Source of the DNA: Zanthoxylum bungeanum
Taxonomy: Eukaryota; Streptophyta; Magnoliopsida; Sapindales; Rutaceae
Length of the DNA stretch: 64,000 bases
Assembly (NCBI GenBank): GCA_019454045.1
Contig: SKCR01021391.1
Coordinates: 1-64,000, forward strand
Direction: 5' to 3'
Shown here: positions 1-11,848 of the stretch, piece after piece
Layout of the letters: each line of letters starts with the position of its first letter
Position numbering within the stretch: the stretch's first letter is position 1
Notes under the pieces: model-generated
The model's database searches: none
What the model was told of the DNA's origin: nothing
What the model saw: the letters and a program-made list of their open reading frames with translations, nothing else
Program-made: the position numbers and the translations under genes

Positions 1-620
1 AGTTGACCTTACCTCTTTTCACTTGATTTCTTCACATTCATCATGTTTCCAATTATTGCTGCACTCCTTCTTTGCTTGATGCAGTGGTATTTTGCCTTTG
101 TTTCTTGTTCTTTTCTTTCTTCTCCTTCTTCTTCCTCGCTTCTTTTTCTTCTTCTTCATTTCTCTTCTTACGTTTTTTTTTTTTTTAGATTTGGAATAGT
201 ACCCCTTATATATAATAGGGGGTTAAATGAATAATTTGTAACACTTTTAAAATAAAAGTGTTGGAAAAATTGAGAGAATTGGAGAATTCTCTAGATTCAT
301 CCTTAAGCACTATTCATTCATATTTTTACCTGCATTTTCAGCCTATTTATGTTTCGAATTTAGAAAAATATTCAAAGCAAAAATTATAGGTTTCGATCTT
401 AGATTTCCGATGATATAAAATTCATAAAAATCGGAGTTCGTATGAGAAAGTTATGGCCCAAATATCATAGGGCTGTCCAGAATGGAACATCGTACAATTT
501 CGTATAGGAATTTCGAGAAATATATACCGATTATCCTTAAGGTCATTTCATGAGTGTATATGTGTCCCAACATAATTTATATTATGTGACACTCGTCCTA
601 CAGTGTAACAGTAGTTGAGA
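1..620 (-). mobile_element. Partial LTR related to element D, inverted
   Basis: Read on the minus strand, this stretch matches 11849-12330 in order: a GACGAGTGTCACATAA motif, then a run ending ATACACTCATGAAATGACC, then a TATA-like box (about 206-216) followed by GGGGTACTATTC. It is therefore a diverged inverted copy of the 5' half of the element D LTR. The window edge cuts off the rest. Short ORFs in it (for example 43-234) are low-complexity pyrimidine-rich translations and not credible genes. Confidence 0.7.
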
Positions 621-1440
621 TTCCCGATCGTTACAATCTTTCTTCCTCGTTTTGAGTGCAACCGGGCACGAAAAGGAAAATTTATCACAACCAAACGAAG
701 CAACGTGTCGGGATCTACAAACCCATCACTGCGTATTTCTCTATTTGTTCTCGCCGTTTCTGGTATCCTATGGGCTGCCGTCAGCCATCACTGCGTATTT
801 CTCTATTTGTTCTCGCAACTTTCAATGGTATTTGGGTAGTCTCTATGTGTCGAAAATAGCCCCCAATAATCCTTAAACACTCCCAACATATATGGAATTA
901 TTTTGACAGATTTGGACAGTTTCTGTACCATCAAAATAGCCCAAAACCAGCTCTGAACTGCAGCTGTTACATGTAAACTGCAGTGCAATTTTTGATAGGC
1001 AAATTATGTAACTTCAGAGAATTTTTAGAACTAATTTCATACAACAAAATTAGCCCTAAAATAATTCCCAATGAATCCTCTGCAACCCCAAATAATTTAT
1101 GCAAAAACTTAAATCACAACTGTCCGGTTTTCACCAAAAACCATAATAACAGTGGGTTATGATATTGCCAACTGTCGTGATTATGCACAAGGAGAAGATA
1201 ATGTGTCACTCGGTCTTCTTGCTATATCTCAACATCAAAAATCAGAGGGTAGGCTCTCTATTACTCACAAAAATTTTATCTAAACGTTTTAGATAAAAAT
1301 CACTACACATTGTTCTTTTCTTTCTCCATATAGAGAAGAAGATAGCAAGGGTGGCTGTGGTTTTATTTTATAACTCTTATTTCAATAGAAGACAACTAGT
1401 TTTCCTTTTATACTTAGAGTTGAGGTTATTTAATTGTAAT
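621..1440. other. Unassigned sequence upstream of the inverted LTR
   Basis: No recognisable protein or RNA gene. If the inverted LTR starts near 610 on the minus strand, this is either flanking host DNA or the interior of that element. The three overlapping ORFs at 615-876 are readings of one short duplication in three frames and have no supporting motif. Confidence 0.4.
723..815. repeat. Short direct duplication, 61-bp spacing
   Basis: A 32-bp stretch beginning CCATCACTGCGTATTTCTC occurs at 723-754 and again at 784-815, with about 29 bp between the copies. Confidence 0.85.
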
Positions 1441-1780
1441 CAAATTACCAAAAAAAAAAAAAAAAACTCATAACATATAAATATATATATAGTCTTCACT
1501 TAATAAATTAAATAAATAATATCTAATATTAGGTGTTTATATTTGATACAAATTCCACAATTATTTAATTGATGATTTGATAAATTAAATAAGAAAATTT
1601 AAACTCTTTAAATTTAATATTTGATTATCTTATAATCATGTGCATTGAAAACTTTATATTAAACTATTTAAAATATACTCTTCAAGTGTTATTTAAATTA
1701 ATTATTAATCGCATTGATAATTTATCATACCATATAATTATGCATGTCATATCTTAATTGGACTTTCAAATTATTTTATG
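1441..1780. other. AT-rich gap
   Basis: Very AT-rich, with a run of A near 1449-1466 and alternating TA. I see no gene, repeat array or transposon end in it. Confidence 0.5.
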
Positions 1781-2570
1781 GCTTCCTACAGTGTATCGAG
1801 ATAGCACGGGGACTAAATGAACCCATAGGTTTGAGCTCCAATAATGTTGGGATATTGATTAAAACACTTGATGAGCGGAAAATATATCAATATTTACCGC
1901 CACTTTTACTTAATATTTTGTTTAGTTTCTCGGGTTTGATGAACGTTTTGATGTGTTTTAGTTTATTTTGCAGATAAAATAATATTGGGACACAATGAAA
2001 TCATTTAGGACGAAATGTGGGTCAAATAAGAGGAAAAATTGGACTTGACATATTAATTTTGGAGATTGGAAACTTGAAAGGGCGTTTTAACGAAGTGCAG
2101 TTTTGGAAATTCCAATTTTACGCATCTGTCGTATTTTGGGTATAACTTTTTACTCCGATATCGGATTGAGCTGATTCAAGTTCTAGATTAAAGAAGACTC
2201 AAATATCTACAACTGTGAAAGACAAAATAATTTCTAATTCGAAATATTTCATGCCCGAAATTGATGAACCATTCAGAAGTATGTTGTGCGTAATTATTAA
2301 AGTCATTTTCAATCATTTTCAAAGCAAAAATTAAATTAATAAATAAATAATAAAAATTATCAAATCACCACCAAACATGATAAGAAATTAGTGGAGCAAT
2401 TAATAATGGATTTGGTGGAGCAATTAGTGGAGCAATTAATAATGGATTTGGTGGATGATTTGTTGGAGGCAAAATTTTGTCTATAAATACCAAGCCATTT
2501 CATTTGTAAATTCATACTTTCTTCTAAGGAATTCCTTAAGAATACTAAGAAGATTGTATCTTGTTTGTTT
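1780..2570 (+). mobile_element. LTR-like promoter region of an unassigned retroelement
   Basis: The layout resembles the end of a plant LTR: a long non-coding run with motifs such as GTATAACTTTTTACTCCGAT, a TATA box (TATAAATA, 2482-2489), then about 60 bp later a T-rich leader. The 77-codon ORF at 1744-1977 lies in it but has no recognisable domain. No TG/CA ends or target duplication were located, so extent and family are uncertain. Confidence 0.45.
2388..2459. repeat. 36-bp tandem duplication
   Basis: The unit beginning ATTAGTGGAGCAATTAATAA occurs twice head to tail (2388-2423 and 2424-2459), the second copy differing at its end. Confidence 0.85.
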
Positions 2571-2729
2571 ATTTACAGTGTTCAGTAATTAATTTCCGCT
2601 TTCGCACTTTCTTTTCTTTACTTTTCAGTTTTTACTTTCCGCCATTTTCTTTTACGCACAGTACTTTTCTTTCTTTAATTTCCAGTTTTTACTTTTCAGT
2701 AATGAGGAGGTAACTCCCCTTTGTTGGGG

Positions 2730-3030
2730 TAAAAGGTAAAACTTTTATTACTAATATTTAGATTAATCTCCCTTAATTATAATATATAAACTAGTTAAAA
2801 CCTGACTTAACGAGGATACTGCCATATTGGTCGGTTGGTAATTATTTAAATTGGTTTTAACCTGACTAAACTGGATACCGCCTGATTGGTCAGTTGGTAA
2901 TTAATTATTAATTTGACTTAATCTGGATACCGCCTATATGGCTGGTTGATAATTATCATGCAAAGTTAATATATTATATTAAGGGAGATATCTAAAATAG
3001 AAGTAATAAAAGTGGATCCTTTTACCTCAG
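2730..3030. repeat. Inverted repeat flanking three tandem ~60-bp units
   Basis: ACTTTTATTACT followed by TAGATTAATCTCCCTTAA (about 2742-2778) recurs in reverse complement near 2978-3015 as TTAAGGGAGATATC followed by AGTAATAAAAGT. Between the arms are three imperfect units containing ACCTGACT, GGATAC(C/T)GCC and GGTTGGTAATTA. The design recalls a foldback element or a structured leader. No target duplication was identified. Confidence 0.65.
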
Positions 3031-3044
3031 CATTTTCTTTTATT

Positions 3045-3220
3045 GTACTTTTACTTAATTTACTATCAGCATTTACTTTTCAGCAATTTACTTTCAGCAT
3101 TTACTTTTCAGTAATTTACTTTCAGCATTTACTATTCAGAATTTAATTTTCAGTATTTAATTTCAGCATTTACTTTCCGTCATTTACATTTCAGCAATTT
3201 ACTTTTCAGCATTTTACTTT
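3045..3220. repeat. Minisatellite of TTTACTTTTCAGCA-type units
   Basis: About a dozen imperfect 13-15 bp units of the form (CAG)CATTTACTTTTCAG run head to tail. The array stops abruptly where copia A begins. It probably belongs to the leader of the unassigned element to its left. Confidence 0.8.
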
Positions 3221-3439
3221 ATATCACATCGCCACGATGTATGATCGAACGAATCAGATGAAATAGTCAAAGTATATACTTGGATCATTGATGAGACCGT
3301 AGTTCCTTAGCCTGTGCTGTAGCCTAGCTCAGCTGCTAACAGAACTACTCCTAATCCAATTATGATTATATAGATCCAAAATGCTTCTATTGCTGCCTCA
3401 GCTGCAGCAATGTTCCGCTTTTGTTATTTATTCGGTAAT

Positions 3440-4760
3440 AGTATCTTGCTTGGAAGATTTCCAGCTCATTGTTCCGTTATTCAACTATATAGTACCCTTA
3501 TTGCGACTTACTGTCATTTTTATCGGTTGGAAACTTACATCGGTGAACCCAGTCACCTCAAGTTCTCCTTTTCCATATTATCAGAAAGCATCCTTAGTTC
3601 GTCCAAGATACTCAAGGATGTTCTTTACATCAATCCAGTGACCATCACATGAATTGGCCTTATAGCGTCTGCATATGCTCAAAGCATATGAGACATCAGG
3701 TCACATACATTTTAAAAACGTACGAACTCTGGGAGGGTTGTTAGCAGCTTTCTAGATCTATCCCAGTAGATCTTTATTCCAAGAATAAAGCCTGCTTCTC
3801 CCAGGTATTCGATGGAGAATTTTAATGAAAGCCAAGCTTTCACCGATTGTATTTTATGGGAATGTTATTGCTAAGAAGCAAAATATCATCAATGTAAAGG
3901 ACATTCATTGTCAGTGCGCTCCCACTAACCTTCTTATATACACAAGAATCATTTTCATTTTGAATTAAATCATATACCATTATGATTACATCAAAACGAT
4001 GGTTCCAAGAATTCAATGCTTGCTTCAATCCATAAATGGATCGATTTAACTTGCAAACCAAGTTTACTTGTTTTGGTACGACAAAACCGTCAGGATGTTG
4101 TAAACATCCTCCAAAAGGTTTCCGTTTAAGGAAAGCGGTTTTGACATTCAGCAGCCATATTTCATAAATGAAATATGCAACATAGCAAGCATTAGCCAAA
4201 TGGATTTAATCATTGCAACAAGTGAAAAAGTTTCCTCTTAATCGATATTATGTCGTTGACGATACCCTTTCTGTACAAGCCTAGCTGTGTACATTTGTAT
4301 GTTTCCATCCATGTATGTCTTCCTTGAAGAATTATTTAGTACCAATAGGCAAAATGCCTTCTGCTAAATCAACCAGTGTCCAAACTTAGTTGTATACATT
4401 GAATCCATTTCCGACTTCATGGCACTTTTCCATAAAAGGAGTCGATACCTTGTATCACTTCCTCATACGAAGTCGGTTTGTCTTCCTCAATAAAATTGAC
4501 ATCTACATGAGGTGAGATCAGAAACCCATACCTCCCATGTTGTTTTCTGACTCTCTCCGACTTACGCAGATCTTGTGTATTCGAAGATTGTGGTACACTT
4601 TCATCCCTGATGAACTATTTGTGTTCTGTTAAGGAATCAGTGCCTAGAACAGTATTACTCTGATTTTCATCGAGTTTTACTTTCCTCCCACTAACCACTA
4701 CATATAGGTATTCCTCTTAGGAAAACCGCATGGAGAGCAACAATTACATTGTTCTCTTGT
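3440..4760 (-). pseudogene. Copia A reverse transcriptase/RNase H remnant
   Basis: The best open piece is 3840-4199. It shows the Ty1/copia RT landmarks in order: a VKTAFL motif, HPDGFVVPKQ, SIYGLKQA and the catalytic box YIDDILLLSN. The first catalytic aspartate (normally DVKTAFLNG) reads NVKTAFLKR, so the enzyme would be inactive. Further left, the minus strand of about 3540-3650 still encodes HWIDVKNILEYL-like RNase H sequence broken by stops. To the right (about 4450-4700) is the linker region before RT, with EEVIQGID-like sequence. The matching region of copia B carries different lesions. Confidence 0.85.
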
Positions 4761-4979
4761 GAGTTGTATAAGTACTATACTTTGGTTTCCCTAGGACAAC
4801 CTACAAATTAGGCACTTATCCGATTTGGGTTCTAGTTTGGTACCATCCAAATATATGCCCAGCATTCCCAAATCTTCAGGATTGAAAAACCCGATTTCTT
4901 TCATGTTCATATCTAATATGAAGTCTGTCAAACATATTTTCATGGAAGCTTATTCAAAATAAGTATTGCACTGTTTAAT

Positions 4980-5800
4980 GTGTATCCTCAGAAGGAAATT
5001 GGTAGCTTAGAGCAACTCATCATTAACCTTACTATGTCCAACAAAGTTCGGTTTCTCTATTCGTACACACCGTCAAATTGAGGTGTCCTGGGAGGAGTCC
5101 ACTGTGAAACAATACTATAATTTTTCAAGTAATCTTGAAACTCATATGTTTAAGTATTTTACACTATGGTCCGACCGTAATATTTTTAATATTTTTACCG
5201 GTCTGTTTTCTTACTTCGTGTCGAAACCATTTGAATTACTCAAAAGTTTTTGACTTGTGTTTAATAAGATACACATAACCGTAACGCGATGCCACATACG
5301 TAAAGGTTACGAAGTATTCATATGCACCTCTAGCCTAGCTAGACATGGGCCCACTTACGTCACTATGAACGAGGGCTAATAGATCGGTGGCACTTACACT
5401 TTTACCAAGTAAAAGGTGTTTTAAGCACTTTGCCTAATAAACTAGATTCGTAGACATCATTTGAATTAGAATCAAATCCGTCCTAGTACCCACTTTCGAA
5501 AGTGTGGATATACGAGTCTTGTTAATGTGTCCCAGACAACAATGCCATAAATAAGTCTCAACAAATTTATAAAGTTTGAGCTTTTGTTTGTCATATTATA
5601 TGTTTGAGATTCATTTATATTACAAATATAAATGTTGTTATTCGCATCTAATGTGGTTATCTCAATATCATATTTATAAACAAAACACTTAGTGTTCCAG
5701 AATATAAAGGTATACCCGCAACGGGTTATACTTGATATAGAGGTAATGTTTCTAGTCAAACTAGGTACATTATAACAGTCTCCTAATTTAAGTACATGCC
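4980..5800 (-). pseudogene. Copia A GAG-pre-integrase and integrase remnant
   Basis: The 5472-5759 ORF reads TRNITSISSI, then GYTFIFWNTKCFVYKYD, typical of the region between copia protease and integrase. The expected histidine/cysteine zinc region (WHCRLGHIN-like) continues in another frame, so a frameshift lies near 5550. Downstream on the minus strand (about 5230-5470) are pieces of the integrase core, including a TFTDVASRYGYVY-like segment. Many stops; not functional. Confidence 0.75.
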
Positions 5801-5949
5801 CAAAAGGGCAGTTCCAAAACTTAGGTTTCTACGGTTAAAACAGCGACTCTAATCCCATTTCCGACTCGCAGGTAGATCTCAACAGATCCCAGTCTCCTAC
5901 TAAATAGCAGATCCCGCACATCAGTACATATGTATGTACCACATTCAGT

Positions 5950-6650
5950 ATCTAAAATCCAATTTTAAAACCAGTGGTTGACATGTTTATAACAAACAAA
6001 CCTGAAGCCGGACCCTAGCCCGTCTTCACTTCCTTCATGCCTGCCTTGTCCATACGACATTCACGCTTCCAGTGACCTCGTTTGCCACAGTTTAGGCAGA
6101 CATCTTGGGATATGTCCTTTGTCTTCCTAGAAGACTGTGACGTTTTGCCTTTGCCCCTTTTTCATATCCCTAGAAGCCTTTAGCCAAGCCTTGACCTTCT
6201 AGGATGTTGAAGTAAGATGCGCATTGCGCTTCTTGCCCTTTTGCAAGCTCTGGCTCTGTCTCCTTGAGGATAGCCATTAACTCTCCAAGAGTTTTCTTTT
6301 GCAATTAGTACTTCTAAGATCTAAGAATAGATCTATGAAGATCCTTCAATTTCAATATCATACTATAAGGATCTAATCCTTAGTTCTGACGAAGAAATTA
6401 AGGAGTCAGTGCGGCAAGCATAACGGATTGAGCACTAAAGTTATCATCACCATGAGTATTCCAAAGCTCATGCTCCACTATTTGCTCAACTCCGGGCTTA
6501 AGCCCGAGATGTCACTCTATCAAATAAAGTAACTTCTCGGCTCCCAGGACTATCATGAGGTTCTATTCCCAATTTGAAAATTAAAGCCGTAAAAGTCATT
6601 TTTCACCTAGGATTATGTCCTTTGACGCTAATCTTTCATGTCATCTTGAT
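5950..6650 (-). pseudogene. Copia A gag remnant with CCHC zinc knuckle
   Basis: Complement 6057-6098 encodes CLNCGKRGHWKREC, a perfect CX2CX4HX4C nucleocapsid zinc knuckle, followed by MDKAGMKEVKTG. About 180 bases upstream, a GELMAILKETEPELA-like segment matches the gag C-terminal region, but stops and frameshifts separate the pieces. Copia B has lost this whole segment. Confidence 0.8.
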
Positions 6651-8952
6651 TGCTATAGTCCAACTATCCAATCAATGATTTCGGGTACAATCTAATGTAA
6701 TGATTACTATAGTCTAACTATATAATTTAACTACAATTTGATTGGTTAAATTCAAATATATTGATGACTATAATCCAATTATATAATCAACTATAAATGA
6801 AGTAGTTTGAATACAGTCTAACTGTTTAATTAAAACAACAATTAAATATTAGTCCAACTAATATATATATATAAATTTTAATGACGAAAAATAAAATGAG
6901 CGGGTATTGGCAAGTATCTAAACGAAATTGCAATTTTAATACTTGCCTCCCACTATTTTTCGGTGAGCCCTAACCCTCTATGGAGTACTCAGGAAACCTA
7001 GTTTCCTAGTGGGCTATGATCCCGTTAAATAACACACAACCTTGACTTTGGCCAACAAGCTGTATGATATTTAACTAGGTAGATCTCTAAGATCAATTGG
7101 ATCTCATCCAATTCCTATATCCGGTAGGTGGACTTCCAAGTCCGAAACATATATCCAATATATGCCAATATATCCAATATATTCCCTAACCTTTTCCTCT
7201 AAATCAACTAAACCTTGGCTTTGGCTCAACAAGCTTAATGATTCTAGTTAAGCGTGACCCATTGACAATGGAAAGCTTCGTAATCGAGGCCGATGAACAA
7301 GAAGTGACCTTGACTTTGGCCAACAAATCACAAATTGCCCAAGGCATACGATATGGAACAAAGCCTTTATGATTCAAACACATCCGAGATGGACAAAGGC
7401 CTTGACTTTGGCCAACAAACCAATGCCAATCTTGGATCTTGAGAGATAGTCATTCAATGGAAGGAAAACGCTTAATATTTGTTGAGGGTTTTTCGCTTAA
7501 ATTGGCAACCAATTTATTATCTTTGATTAGGTCTCATCATACACCCTTAAGCATGCATTCTAAAAGAATAATAAGGCACGATAAATAAATTAATAATGAT
7601 ATGCTGATGGATATCTCACAAATTATTCCTAGAACAAATCACTATCTTTCCTCTCTCCCGCTAGCATTATTCGTACTTCTACCCAATTACATAATACTTC
7701 TAAAGAAACCTCATTTACATTGAGGGGAATAGGTGAGAAGAGAATTACAAAGAATTAGGAGATAAAGGCTGGACACGCAGGTCCAATTTAATAAATTCTA
7801 AATTTATTACAACAATTTCCAAAATTGCCCTCACCCATCTAATATCCATCCGATATACATTATTCATACAATACATCCATGTATTCACCCAAAGCATGTT
7901 ATCAATCAATCTAATCCAATTAATTAATCTTTGATTAATGACTATCCAATGTTCAAACAACGATTTGATTTGCGCGAGTCCAACTCGTTTTAAGAATAAG
8001 TACTCAAAATGCGTATTCTTGAATTATATCGAACTATAATTTTAAATCCAATTTAATTTGTATTCAATACTAATTCTTTATTTAATTCCAAATTAAATAA
8101 TTACACTTTATTAATGTGCCTTTACGACTTAGATTCTAAATCTAATCTTAATAGGTCTCAAAGCCCATTAACATCCAATGTCAATTTAATTAAAGTCCAA
8201 TGGGCTTTCAATTAATTTCTTAAGGCATGGACTTTGGCAACCAAAGCCCAATAAGGAATCACTCTTTGCCGCAAAATTAATTTTGGCCCATTAGGCCCAA
8301 TTAATTATTTAAAGGCCCATTTATTATATTGGGACTGAATTGAATGGTTTTAGGCCCAATTTGGATCCAATCCAATTGTCTTAAACCAATTTGGCCCAAC
8401 CAAGCCCATTAGGCCCAAATACAACAATTTTAGCCCAATTCCAAATTAAGCCTAATTAATTAAATTCTAATATTCCAAATATCACAATTTATTTAATTAA
8501 AGTGTATAGCCATAATTAATTATCCAAATTAACATTTCCAAAATACCAATTTACATAATTAATCATGCTTTATTATTTTCAATACATGTCCAATATTATT
8601 GAAGCAAAATCAATCCAACATGCTCTCCAAGGCTCACGGCAATCATGGGATTTTTATATCCGATTTTGATTTCAATCCAATTAATTCACAAATCAATATA
8701 TCTAAATATTTTAAACACATCCAATGGCCTAAAATCAAAATTACCATGAGCCACAAGGGTCCTACACATTCGGCCAAGCCTAGTAATTTGGGGGAAATTA
8801 ATCCAATTTATTTTTCATAAAATTGATCATACATAACTCTAAGTTATCATTATCTAAGCATACTCAAACAAACAATTTGATTAAATCATGCTCGAATCAA
8901 AAATACCCAATTTCAAGATTAAGAACCCTAATTTCATTTCATGCTTAAATAG
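6650..8952 (-). other. Copia A leader between PBS and gag
   Basis: AT-rich and non-coding. It holds several copies of CCTTGACTTTGGCCAACAA (about 7042-7420) and repeated TTAGGCCCAATT motifs (about 8280-8440). The same blocks occur in copia B (about 44590-45950). ORFs 7745-7960 and 8599-8820 have no recognisable features. Confidence 0.65.
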
Positions 8953-8964
8953 GCTTTGATACCA
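8953..8964 (-). promoter_or_regulatory. Copia A primer binding site (tRNA-Met type)
   Basis: The complement reads TGGTATCAAAGC, one mismatch from the initiator tRNA-Met site TGGTATCAGAGC. It lies one base inside the 5' LTR. Confidence 0.9.
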
Positions 8965-10135
8965 TTGTTGGGTTCTCTAAGAACAACCTAGGATCTATTA
9001 AGCATAAAACATGTGTGAATACGCAAAGAAGTAGCGGAAATACTTACATTGAACGGATTGGATGTAGGTGGAGAGTTCAAAACTTTTGCTCATTTGAAAT
9101 GCTCCAAGCTTTCTTTGAATTGTATGTTGAGCTTCCAAGCTTGATCTTTTTGAATTTCAAACTCAATGGATGTTTCCCTATCACCTTTGTATGATTCTTT
9201 AAGTGCTAGCTAAAGAAAAAATTGCAACAAATTCTTCCTTGTGTTCTTATTACATTCGGCAAAATGAAAGAAGAATAGAGAGAGGGAGAGTCACGGTTTT
9301 TGGAGAAGAAAAGAGAGTGAAAATGTGATAAGTGAAAATGATTTCAAAAATCAAAGACATATACCAAACCTTGGTTAGTAAAATGTCTTTCACCTTTTCA
9401 AGATTGTGTAAGAAACAAGTTACCATCAAATCTAACTACTTCCATCAACCAAAAGGTGATGAGATAGACTAGGTGATGTTACTTGTGTGGGCCCCACTTG
9501 ATTCAAAATCCGAGTGGGCCTGCAAAAACATTCCTGGCTCGGGTTCGTTAATTCCGAATTAACGAATTTTCCGTTGCGACGTAATTAAATCAAATTTAAT
9601 TTAAATAATTGTGCCTAGCAAAATTACTATTAAAGTCACTCGCGAATTAATTCTAAATTAATTTGTTCACCCGAATTAAAATCCAATTTTAATTCCGTTA
9701 TGAAATCTAATTTCATTTAATATATCGAATATATTATTTTATCGATTAATTCCGAATTAATCGTTCTCTCTCTTCTAATAGAATTTTATCCCAGATAAAA
9801 TATTTCTGCAATTAATCATAGATTAATTTTCTCTCTCTTCTAATTAATCACAGATTAATTATATTCGAGTCATACGTCATCGGTGAATCTTCGGGAAGCG
9901 ACCCATGAGATCTCTAGATATGTTGGCAGTAAATCTGGTCGTCGGATTATCCGAACACGTGCGTACCTGGTACCACTTTCTTACCGATTTACAAGACATG
10001 GTTGGCTTCTAGCAAAGTACCGTGCCTACCCAATTCTCCAGAAATATTCTTTAAGGAATATATAATCTTTGTCAGGTGTAGTATACATAGTATTGCGTAT
10101 TACGATCCTGTATCGATATCACATGCTAGGCCTAG

Positions 10136-11072
10136 TAGGGGTGAGCAAAACCGGTTTCGATTTCGGTTCCGAACCGGAACCTACCCGAAAAAAATCGGTT
10201 TCTAACTAAGTGGAACCGAAACCTACACAATTAAATAGGGTACCCTATTATTCGGTTCCAATTCGGTTCTGGTCTGGTTCCGGTCCGATTCTGAATTACC
10301 CTATTTATATAACATTGTCATTAGTATATATAATGATATCTGTCGGAAATGCATTTGTAAGGACAAGGTGTTTCAGCAATACCACCTATTACAACAGACA
10401 ACGAGAGGCTCTGAACATCAGCTTACAGAAGCGAAGAAGGTATTGACATTGACTTTCAGCAGACATAAAAACGTCAGTAGTAGCATTTCAAGTATTAAAC
10501 AGATAACAATGAAAAATTCTTATAAGAGAGAGACAATTAAAAAAAATCATATCTCACCTACTTTAATTAATTTCTATTTGAAAATGGAGAAAGCAGCTTC
10601 ACTAAAATTAACTACTTTCTTGGTAGCCTTGATAGCTATTTTATTCTGTAAGGATATTGAAATTATAGTCTTTAGGTCAATTAGTAATTAATCGGAAAAC
10701 TGAATGTTATTAATTCATGGCTGCTTGCAGATGCAGGTTTTGTCAAAGCAACCACATCGGCAGTTGTCGTTCTTGGTGGCACTGAATGTGTCAAGGGAAC
10801 AATATTCTTTACATAGGCAGTAGAATATGGTAATTAATTTAAATTTAATCAAAAATTAATTAGTTGGTTTGGTCATGGAACTTGTTGCTCTTTTTTAATG
10901 TCCAAACTAAGCTTTTTTTTTTGTTTTTTTTTTCCTTCCGGAACCAGACCGGTTACAATTGGTTCCTTATATTTGGAACCGGACCGGTTACAACCGGTTC
11001 TTGTTCCAAATCCGGATTTCCGGTCCGGTTCCAACCAGTTCCGGGTAGACCAGGAATCGGTGCTCAGCCTTA
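10136..11072. mobile_element. Non-autonomous hAT-type DNA transposon
   Basis: Comparison with the copia B LTR (41115-41135) shows an exact 937-bp insertion. Its ends are TAGGGGTGAGCA and, in reverse complement, TAAGGCTGAGCA (10 of 12 matching), typical of plant hAT elements. Flanking 8-mers AGGCCTAG (10128-10135) and AGGCTTGA (11073-11080) are each one or two transitions from AGGCCTGG, the sequence at this point in copia B, so they are a decayed 8-bp target duplication. Subterminal regions are rich in AACCGGTT/GGTTCCGAACC palindromes. No transposase is encoded. Confidence 0.85.
10584..10816 (+). pseudogene. Captured two-exon secretory-protein gene fragment inside hAT
   Basis: An ATG at 10584 opens a signal-peptide-like reading frame: MEKAASLKL, then a hydrophobic core TTFLVALIAILF. 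A GTAAGG donor at 10648 and a TTGCAG acceptor ending at 10730 define an 83-bp candidate intron. Splicing keeps the frame and continues YAGFVKATTSAVVVLGGTEC to a TAG at 10814-10816. An intron-bearing start of a small secreted protein inside a non-autonomous hAT element suggests capture of a host gene piece. The SAVVVLGGTEC stretch faintly resembles the start of Ole e 1/proline-rich cell-wall proteins, but I cannot assign a family. The protein would be about 49 residues, so it is a fragment. Confidence 0.5.
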
Positions 11073-11848
11073 AGGCTTGAGGCTGGAATTGTGTCTGCCT
11101 CGTACGAAGCATATATCGGATCTCTGGTAACTAGTCTCTATAATCACATGACCTGGTCATATTATCCCGATGACTGCAGTACTTAAGAGTACTAGTTCCG
11201 TATCCTGCGTGATCATCATCTCCATATGACTGGAGTGATACTTCCATCTTGACATCACACCAATACACTACGATTCTCAGTATACCCGGAAGAGGCGTAC
11301 ACGGAACCTATTAAAGCCCCGTACGATCAAAACCAAAGTATACTGATTGTCACAAGTATTAGCGATGCAAGTCTCAGGTTAAGACCAAATACACCTATCC
11401 TGATTCAGATTCCCATAGACACATAGTCATACTACCAATAAGATTCTGAGGGGTCTATCCAGAGCGAAGCTGTTTCCGTACCATCGGTAAATAGAAACTC
11501 CTATTACACTTGCATGAGTATCCAATACCCAAATATATGAGAACTATGTTGTTACGCTTCTATAACACGCACAAGTGTAATACTAGCCTATTCCGCATTA
11601 TCGATGTTCAGTCTCGATAATACTACGACTAGGGCTATTTAATGATTAAATCTTACGTGGATTAATATTTTCTCATATCTTATTAATCTGGTACTAATCA
11701 TATGGTCTTTTATCATTTATATATATATATATCCCGGTAATCCAATTACAAATGATAAAAGAGCAATTTTCTTTGTCACATAGTTAATTTGTACAACAAC
11801 ACATTGTTCTGTACAAATAGTGATGATATGGGTCATAATTGTCCAACA

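Larger units (their letters stand above)
3222..11848 (-). mobile_element. Ty1/copia element A, 3'-truncated
   Basis: A minus-strand copia element of the same family as copia B. From right to left it has a 5' LTR (8966-11848, carrying a hAT insertion), a tRNA-Met type PBS, a long leader, gag, protease/integrase, RT and RNase H remnants. Homology to copia B begins at CACATCGCCACGATG (3225; B about 42024), so roughly the last 130 bp of the interior, the polypurine tract and the 3' LTR are missing. The missing end abuts the minisatellite on its left, so no target duplication can be checked. Confidence 0.85.
8966..11848 (-). repeat. Copia A 5' LTR (interrupted by hAT)
   Basis: On the plus strand it begins TGTTGGGTTC next to the PBS and ends GTCCAACA, matching the ends and internal order of the copia B LTRs (for example GGCTTCTAGCAAAG and GACATCACACC). 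Length without the 937-bp hAT insertion and its 8-bp duplication is 1938 bp. The TTAATC-CAGATTAA palindromes expanded in copia B are present in only two or three copies (about 9808-9862). Confidence 0.85.

Noticed and set aside
43..234. Hydrophobic 63-residue ORF at the window start
   Set aside because: Codes mostly Phe/Leu/Ser from a TTC/TCT microsatellite-like stretch inside an LTR.
10368..10691. 107-codon ORF read straight through the hAT element
   Set aside because: Its start lies upstream of a better ATG at 10584, and it reads through a likely intron donor at 10648; only the spliced reading from 10584 is kept.
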